Positions 6,372 through 10,943 of a DNA stretch of 10,943 nucleotides are shown here, piece by piece. Below the pieces are notes generated by a model that saw only the letters and a list, made by a program, of their open reading frames with translations, ran no database searches and was not told the origin of the DNA. Position numbers and translations under genes: made by a program. Position 1 is the first letter of the stretch. Each line of letters starts with the position of its first letter. The stretch lies in the NCBI GenBank assembly GCA_900313475.1, contig OMRJ01000236.1:1-10943 (forward strand). The letters run 5' to 3'. Source of the stretch: an uncultured Eubacteriales bacterium (GTDB lineage: Bacteria > Bacillota > Clostridia > Oscillospirales > Acutalibacteraceae).

Positions 6372-8286
6372 CGGTATCCGCACCCTTCTGCCCAGCGCTC
6401 GCCAATCCGCCGTTTTCGGGATGGCCGCTGTTCTGCGAACCGTCATTCACGGCAGTTTCGGCTTCGGCAGCCGATACCTTGCCCGCTTTTTCGGTCGGCT
6501 CCATAAATGTTATAAGCTCGTTTCCGTCGCTGCCGGTCACGGTGCGTGTAACCGCATAACCGAGCTTTTCATATTTTTCGATGTCTTTCGAGCAGTCAAA
6601 ACGGCTGTCGAGAATAATATAATCAAGCACCTCGCCGTCGGCGGGAACATGGTAATAAACCTCATACAATACGCTGCGTTTTGACAGGTGCGGCATGAGA
6701 TAAGTGGACGAACAGACGGATTTGTCCGACGGGATATCGGCAAGAGCCTCACGCATAACGACAGTGTCTCCGCCGAAATTAACATACTGCGAAACATATT
6801 TGCGGACAGCCGACACACCCACCGTTATAAACAGCGTCGCCGAGCAAATCAACGCAATGCATGAAAACAGCTTTTGTGCGTTCGGCTTGAGGTCGGCAAG
6901 GTTCATTATCATTAAAAATGTCAAAAACGCCGCCGAACCGAACGAATACTGGAAATTAATCTGGTACTGATACGGATATACCGTCATAAAGTTAATAGGC
7001 ACGACGGGCAGCAGAAGCAGCAAACGCGACACTTTTTTTGTCACGAAGGGCAGGAATGCGAGAGGTGCGCCCATTTGCAGGAAAAACAGAAGCTTCGGAC
7101 CGTACTCGCCCTTGTCATCGGTGAAAAGCTGCGTAAAAACGTAGGCGGGGTTTACGAGAACATTTTTCACGACATCGAAAAGCGTACCCTCGCCCGAAAG
7201 GTAGTTGCCGTAGCGGTTTGTCATGACGCCGTCGCCGTACTTCGCAAGGTATGCGGTCACGGCAACAAACCATACAACCGCAACGACGGTCATCGCCGCG
7301 CCCGTGAGGTATTTTTTTCGGTTGAGAATAACGAATATCGCAAAGAACACAATGTAGATCGCCGCATCCTCTTTTACACAGAGCGTGAGCAGCGTAAACA
7401 CGGCAAGAAGCGCGTATTTCTCGCGTTCAAACGCCCAGAACACCCACATGAGCAGCGGAAAAAGAAAACAGTTTTCGTGCAGATCGTAAAACGTTCCGCT
7501 CATTACCGCGGGCTGAAAAAGCGTGACGGCGACGACACATGCCGTCTTTATATCCGACAATTTATAATGCCTGCAAAGAAGATAAACGGGGGCGGCGGCG
7601 GACGCGAGAACGGCGGTCTGCCCTATCTGAAGCGTCACGGGCGACGGAAAAACAAAATAAAACGGCAAAAGCAGATAGTATATCGGCGACATATGCACCG
7701 CAAAATGCGACAGGAGCTTGTCTCTCTCGCATGTGGTGACGGGCGAAAAGCTCTCGCGCATATTGTGGAACATTTGACAGAATATTCCAAAATCGTAGTT
7801 CGGTGCAAGAAAATCAATATATCTGAATACACCTACGGAGCCGCAGACAAGAACAAACACCGCAACGGCTGTAATTATATAAATATTGCGTTTTTTTGTC
7901 GTAAACGGTTTTTTGAGATGCAGCCCCGAGGTTTTGTAATAGTAAAGCAGCATTATAACTGCCATTGCGGCAAAGCACATGCCGACAAAGAAATTGCCCT
8001 GACTCTGCATTGTAACGCTGAACGCATAGAGAGCAAACGACACGGGCAGCAGCTTGCGGTCGTACGATTTCTTTTTTAACACGCTTATCAGCGTTATTAT
8101 GCCGAATACAACCGCGAACGTTATCGCAAATTGAATAATACTGTACCCCGAAAACGCCTTCATTGAAGAAAAGACATCTTCGGCTGCAATTAAAAATCCG
8201 AGCGCCGTAAAACACCATGTCGTAAACAATCGCAGCACAAGCGTATCAATCGGTTTTTCTTCTAATTTTTTTAAAAATTTGAGCAT
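6364..8286 (-). CDS. DUF2079 family multi-pass membrane protein (putative GT-C-like)
   Basis: A 640-residue protein with about 12-13 predicted helices spread over residues 15-500, an outer-face C-terminal domain (about 500-597) and a low-complexity polar tail (598-640). It carries three DUF2079 signatures: NYDFGIF (163-169), FYDLHEN followed by FPLLMW (266-281) and KEDAA (305-309). DUF2079 proteins are thought to be related to GT-C glycosyltransferases that use lipid-linked sugars, with acidic residues after early helices as possible catalytic sites; no substrate is established. The start is the ATG at 8286. An in-frame TTG at 8355 would add 23 polar residues that make a poor N-terminus. The ribosome binding site is weak (GGTG). 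It is 125 nt downstream of the GH5 stop and overlaps the small 2-TM gene. Confidence 0.88.
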   Translation of the reverse strand: MLKFLKKLEEKPIDTLVLRLFTTWCFTALGFLIAAEDVFSSMKAFSGYSIIQFAITFAVVFGIITLISVLKKKSYDRKLLPVSFALYAFSVTMQSQGNFFVGMCFAAMAVIMLLYYYKTSGLHLKKPFTTKKRNIYIITAVAVFVLVCGSVGVFRYIDFLAPNYDFGIFCQMFHNMRESFSPVTTCERDKLLSHFAVHMSPIYYLLLPFYFVFPSPVTLQIGQTAVLASAAAPVYLLCRHYKLSDIKTACVVAVTLFQPAVMSGTFYDLHENCFLFPLLMWVFWAFEREKYALLAVFTLLTLCVKEDAAIYIVFFAIFVILNRKKYLTGAAMTVVAVVWFVAVTAYLAKYGDGVMTNRYGNYLSGEGTLFDVVKNVLVNPAYVFTQLFTDDKGEYGPKLLFFLQMGAPLAFLPFVTKKVSRLLLLLPVVPINFMTVYPYQYQINFQYSFGSAAFLTFLMIMNLADLKPNAQKLFSCIALICSATLFITVGVSAVRKYVSQYVNFGGDTVVMREALADIPSDKSVCSSTYLMPHLSKRSVLYEVYYHVPADGEVLDYIILDSRFDCSKDIEKYEKLGYAVTRTVTGSDGNELITFMEPTEKAGKVSAAEAETAVNDGSQNSGHPENGGLASAGQKGADTDA

Positions 8287-8312
8287 ACTACACCGTCCGT
8301 TGTTTTTTGATT

Positions 8313-8346
8313 CGGAGTAATTGTCCCCGGCGGAAGTATTTGTCCC
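8313..8346. repeat. Two imperfect direct repeats upstream of the DUF2079 gene
   Basis: CGGAGTAATTGTCCC (8313-8327) and CGGAAGTATTTGTCCC (8331-8346) are near copies set 18-19 bp apart, about two helical turns. They lie 27-60 bp upstream of the DUF2079 start. A hairpin ATTTG(T)CCC/GGGCAAAT (8338-8357) overlaps the second copy. The arrangement suggests a protein binding site. The rest of the 125-bp gap shows no clear promoter or terminator. Confidence 0.45.
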
Positions 8347-8411
8347 TGCGGGCAAATGCCTCTGCGGGGTTGCTGCCGGGTATTGCTTTTCACGGCTTAT
8401 TTCGCCGCAGC

Positions 8412-9701
8412 TTATTTCACGTATTGAGCGACATTTCTTTCAAAATGCCCCGTGTCCTGAAAAGCCTTATCCGTATTGAGGCACTCACCCCATTTTCTCG
8501 CAATCTCCTCATAGGAATCGGTCTTGATTTTCGCCCGTTCAAACCCGTCCTTTGCGCCGCAGAGAACCCAATCGGATTCCCACATGCCGTGTCCCGACGC
8601 TTTGTATGTCCACAGCATCCAGCTGTAATTCAGCTTTTTCATCGCCTTAAAGCAGCTCGCCCATGTGGTGGTGCCGAGGGGATAAAACTCACCCATCATA
8701 AGCGGAGTGTTGAAGTGATACAGCTTTGTAAGCAGGACAAAAAGCACAAAAATGAAGTCCGATTTTTGGTAAAAATGCACCTGATATACGACGTTTTCAA
8801 ATCCGACAAGCTCTTTGTGCGGAAGCGCAAAAGCTGTCCAAATGCATTCAAGAGTTATAATATGCTCACTGTCGACAGCGCGGACGGCTTTGTAAAGGCG
8901 CTGATATTCCGCAGTGTTGTTCTTTCTTCTCGTAACCTCTCCGTAATCGCAGTCACATGACGGCTCGTTGAGAAGGTCATACATCGCGACAGCCGGGTTT
9001 CCGTTAAAGCGCGCGGCGATCGCCGTCCACAACTCGTCGGCAAGAGTGCGGAAAAACTCACCCTCCTCCGAATCCTCATACAGGCGGCAGCTGTCTCTCT
9101 TGCCGCTGTGCGGGGCGTCACTCTGGAATCCGGGCGCACCGTGCATGTCAAGAATCACATAAATGCCGCGCTCCGCACACTTTTCAACAATCCAATCGAG
9201 ATAACGGAAATCCCATTCGCCGTTTTCGTTGAGAATTTTCGTTCCGTTGTCATCCGAATAGAAATTTCTGTACCAGAAAGGAACGCGCACGCAGTTAAAG
9301 CCCTTTGCGGCGATATCGTCAAGGTCATATTCGGTTATCCAGTTGTCCTGATATGTGTTGAGCAGCTCATACGCACGTTCGGTGCCGAATCTCTCAATTA
9401 GTGTTTCGAGAATGTCGTAATGATCCTGCACCTCCTCATAGGGCGAAAGCCAGTCCTCCTGAATGAGCCATGAGCCGAGGTTTACGCCGTGAAGCACAAC
9501 CTCCTCGCCTTTTTTATTGTATATTTTATTACCCTTTGTGACAAGAAAATCCTCCTGCGTAAACGCCGCCGGTTCGCCGTCGGATGTGCCGTGCTCCGAC
9601 GTCTCCGCAAAAGCTGCCTGTGCAGCCGCCCCTGCCGCAAGCGGAAGAACAAGAGCCGCACTCAAAAAAACACAAAGTATCTTTTTCATAAACGTTTTCA
9701 T
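8412..9701 (-). CDS. Secreted glycoside hydrolase family 5 (probable beta-glucanase)
   Basis: A 429-residue secreted enzyme. The signal peptide (1-32) ends in an AFA site, followed by a short Ser/Glu/Gly linker and a (beta/alpha)8 GH5 domain (about 53-425). GH5 landmarks are HGVNLGSW (71-78), CVRVPFW (137-143), DMHG (185-188), LNEP with the acid/base E246, VHFY with H309, GEF with the nucleophile E338 and a WMLWTYK strand with W364. The NLGSWL and QEDWL pattern resembles GH5 enzymes acting on beta-1,3- or beta-1,6-glucans (exo-1,3-beta-glucanase-like) more than classical cellulases; exact specificity is inferred. No dockerin, carbohydrate-binding or anchoring domain is present. The ATG at 9701 has AGGAGG 8 nt upstream. 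It has its own promoter and follows the PHP gene terminator. Confidence 0.9.
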   Translation of the reverse strand: MKTFMKKILCVFLSAALVLPLAAGAAAQAAFAETSEHGTSDGEPAAFTQEDFLVTKGNKIYNKKGEEVVLHGVNLGSWLIQEDWLSPYEEVQDHYDILETLIERFGTERAYELLNTYQDNWITEYDLDDIAAKGFNCVRVPFWYRNFYSDDNGTKILNENGEWDFRYLDWIVEKCAERGIYVILDMHGAPGFQSDAPHSGKRDSCRLYEDSEEGEFFRTLADELWTAIAARFNGNPAVAMYDLLNEPSCDCDYGEVTRRKNNTAEYQRLYKAVRAVDSEHIITLECIWTAFALPHKELVGFENVVYQVHFYQKSDFIFVLFVLLTKLYHFNTPLMMGEFYPLGTTTWASCFKAMKKLNYSWMLWTYKASGHGMWESDWVLCGAKDGFERAKIKTDSYEEIARKWGECLNTDKAFQDTGHFERNVAQYVK

Positions 9702-9722
9702 AGTCTCTGCCTCCTTTTTCTT

Positions 9723-9751
9723 ATTCTACCATATAAAAAACGAAAAGTCTA
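9723..9751 (-). promoter_or_regulatory. Promoter of the GH5 gene
   Basis: Minus-strand TAGACT (9746-9751) and TAGAAT (9723-9728) are 17 bp apart, with TG one base before the -10 box, i.e. an extended -10. The transcript would start near 9716, leaving a very short leader that still includes AGGAGG. Confidence 0.6.
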
Positions 9752-9874
9752 TATTCCTTTTCCGTTCTTCCGAAAACTCTGCGGACAAAACGCAAAAAGT
9801 CCGACAAATCTTTTTTTACATTTATTCGTCCCGATAATAAAGACGGCAGCTTTTTATAACGCTTCCCCGTTCCG

Positions 9875-9896
9875 AAAAAAAATCGGCAAGAGCCGA
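9875..9896 (-). terminator. Intrinsic terminator of the PHP gene
   Basis: Minus-strand stem TCGGC/GCCGA with a 4-nt loop (9883-9896), followed directly by eight T (A on plus at 9875-9882). It lies about 90 nt beyond the PHP stop and separates this gene from GH5. Confidence 0.8.
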
Positions 9897-9985
9897 CCTT
9901 TTCCTTCTTCGAATTAAAAATCAACAAAACCGAAAGTCGGGAAACCGCGCCCGTCTCTTTCTGCGGAAACAAGCCTCGGAAAAAC

Positions 9986-10744
9986 TCATAATCTCAAAAG
10001 AACCTTTTCAAGCCGTTCGGCAAGTCCTTCGGGCGCAACGGCTGAAAGCTCATGCGCGTCCGTGCCGACGCAGAAATGAACGCCCGCTTCTTTGCCGATG
10101 TGAAAAAATCTGTACGCAAAATCGGGAAAAGTAAAGACCGTGGGTGTATGTAATTCCCAGCTGCACTCTGCGCGCTCACCCTTTTCGAGAATATCGCCCA
10201 GTTCATTGTCGGTAATTGCGGAGAGCGTGGCAGCCTTTTGTTCATCATTGAAAAATTTCATTTTAAGCGGCGAAAACGGGTGAGCGATATTGTCTGCACG
10301 GTCTGTTTCAAAAAGCGCATTGAGAACACGCAGCTCATGCTCGGCATATCCGCGCGGACTTCTGTCTTCGGGCTGCTCCCAAAAATCGAGATGGTAATGA
10401 ACATGCGAATACGACGCAAAATCCAGCATTTTATCAATCTCATACGGTTCACCGCAGAGTCCGACGCCGTAAGCGGAAAGCTCCGCGCCTATCAGAACCC
10501 GAACCGATGTTTCAATGCCTTGCAGCCGTCTTTTGTACTCGCAAAAATTTTCCGCTGTGTCAATGCCGTCGCCGAGGTCGGAGTGATCGGTGACCGCAAG
10601 GGTCTTAATTCCGCTCCGCTCCGCCGCCCGTATCATAGCCTCTAACGTCATTTCCTTTTTCGCGCACTTTGAAAATACCGAATGCGTGTGCATATTGTGA
10701 CGTACAAGCTCCGAAATTTCATATGTTCGTTCTAAAACAAACAA
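9986..10744 (-). CDS. PHP-domain metal-dependent phosphoesterase
   Basis: A 252-residue single-domain protein of the PHP superfamily (histidinol-phosphatase-like and PolIII PHP-like fold), expected to hydrolyse phosphoesters using a metal cluster. Likely ligands are H19 and H21 (MHTH), D53/H54 (TDHS), E88 (GAELS), H114/H116/H118 in SHVHYH, H155 (AHPF), and D229/H231 (GTDAH). Length fits stand-alone histidinol-phosphatase-like members, but no his genes are near, so the substrate is unknown. The start is TTG at 10744, with GGGGG about 7 nt upstream. The next ATG (10693, residue 18) would leave only one residue before the first metal ligand and has no well-placed ribosome binding site. It is transcribed alone from its own promoter and ends in a strong terminator. 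Confidence 0.87.
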   Translation of the reverse strand: MFVLERTYEISELVRHNMHTHSVFSKCAKKEMTLEAMIRAAERSGIKTLAVTDHSDLGDGIDTAENFCEYKRRLQGIETSVRVLIGAELSAYGVGLCGEPYEIDKMLDFASYSHVHYHLDFWEQPEDRSPRGYAEHELRVLNALFETDRADNIAHPFSPLKMKFFNDEQKAATLSAITDNELGDILEKGERAECSWELHTPTVFTFPDFAYRFFHIGKEAGVHFCVGTDAHELSAVAPEGLAERLEKVLLRL

Positions 10745-10795
10745 TATGCCGCCCCCTTTTATTCCTCTGTCAGTCTGAAGCAGAAATACTTTTTT

Positions 10796-10824
10796 ATTGT
10801 ATCATGCCCTGCTGTTATAATCAA
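10796..10824 (-). promoter_or_regulatory. Promoter of the PHP gene
   Basis: Minus-strand TTGATT (10819-10824) and TACAAT (10796-10801) are 17 bp apart, with an extended -10 TG one base before TACAAT. The predicted transcript begins near 10789, a leader of about 45 nt. Confidence 0.7.
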
Positions 10825-10829
10825 CAGCA
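10810..10829. promoter_or_regulatory. Inverted repeat overlapping the PHP promoter -35 box (candidate operator)
   Basis: A perfect 7-bp inverted repeat TGCTGTT/AACAGCA with a 6-bp spacer straddles the -35 hexamer. This position suits a repressor operator. There is no T-tract, so it is not a terminator. The regulator is unknown. Confidence 0.5.
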
Positions 10830-10858
10830 AAAGACAGAAAACCGAATCAAAAGCGTGA

Positions 10859-10943
10859 TAGGCTGACGGGATTCGAACCCATGTCGCCCGTCAGTGCCCC
10901 TTTTCGGCACTTTTCGCCCTTTTCGTCTTGACTTGCGTCAGCA
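10859..10943 (-). repeat. Right copy of the 85-bp inverted terminal repeat
   Basis: This is the inverted partner of 3-87. On the minus strand it additionally forms a perfect TGAC-GCAA-GTCA hairpin with a GNRA-type loop at the window edge, where the left copy keeps only three pairs. The inner boundary falls exactly at the acceptor-like TAGGCTG (10859-10865), with unrelated sequence inside. The outer end runs off the window. Confidence 0.8.

Noticed and set aside
7075..8079. Long plus-strand frame of 334 codons
   Set aside because: It is antisense to the DUF2079 coding region; the Lys/Arg-rich composition mirrors hydrophobic codons on the other strand.
1..10943. Composite transposon or integron structure suggested by the terminal inverted repeats
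   Set aside because: No transposase, integrase or cassette-like organisation is present, and the genes between look like ordinary chromosomal genes.
1..10943. CRISPR array
   Set aside because: No regularly spaced direct repeats with unique spacers were seen.

Overview
The window looks like a piece of a Firmicutes genome, most likely an anaerobic gut or rumen clostridium of the Oscillospiraceae/Ruminococcaceae type. This is inferred from the short QueG form, a dockerin domain, a secreted GH5 beta-glucanase, a clostridial-type citrate synthase, strong AGGAGG-like ribosome binding sites, sigma-A-type promoters and TTG starts. No rRNA, complete tRNA, transposase, integrase, phage gene or CRISPR array was seen. 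All nine credible genes lie on the minus strand; the long plus-strand reading frames are antisense shadows.

Layout in transcription order (right to left): (1) an 85-bp repeat at the right edge; (2) a PHP-domain metal-dependent phosphoesterase with its own promoter, a candidate operator and a strong terminator; (3) a secreted GH5 glycoside hydrolase with its own promoter; (4) a DUF2079 multi-pass membrane protein overlapping a small 2-TM protein by 8 nt; (5) a secreted protein with an N-terminal dockerin-like pair of repeats; (6) a structured intergenic stretch with hairpins and terminators; (7) citrate synthase behind a near-consensus promoter; (8) an unrecognised 8-TM protein; (9) an AEC-family transporter and QueG, probably co-transcribed; (10) an inverted copy of the same 85-bp repeat at the left edge.

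The genes do not form one pathway. They cover housekeeping (QueG in tRNA queuosine synthesis, citrate synthase), envelope or transport functions (AEC, DUF2079 plus its small partner, the 8-TM protein) and extracellular glycan work (GH5, dockerin protein).

The least explained signals are the near-identical inverted repeats at the two ends, each carrying a tRNA T-arm-like hairpin, and the 4.72-4.91 kb intergenic region, which holds plus-strand terminators although no plus-strand gene exists. Because the repeats sit at both very ends, the window may be a whole assembly contig broken at a multi-copy repeat. I found no convincing new defence or mobile system; most of the window is ordinary chromosomal sequence.
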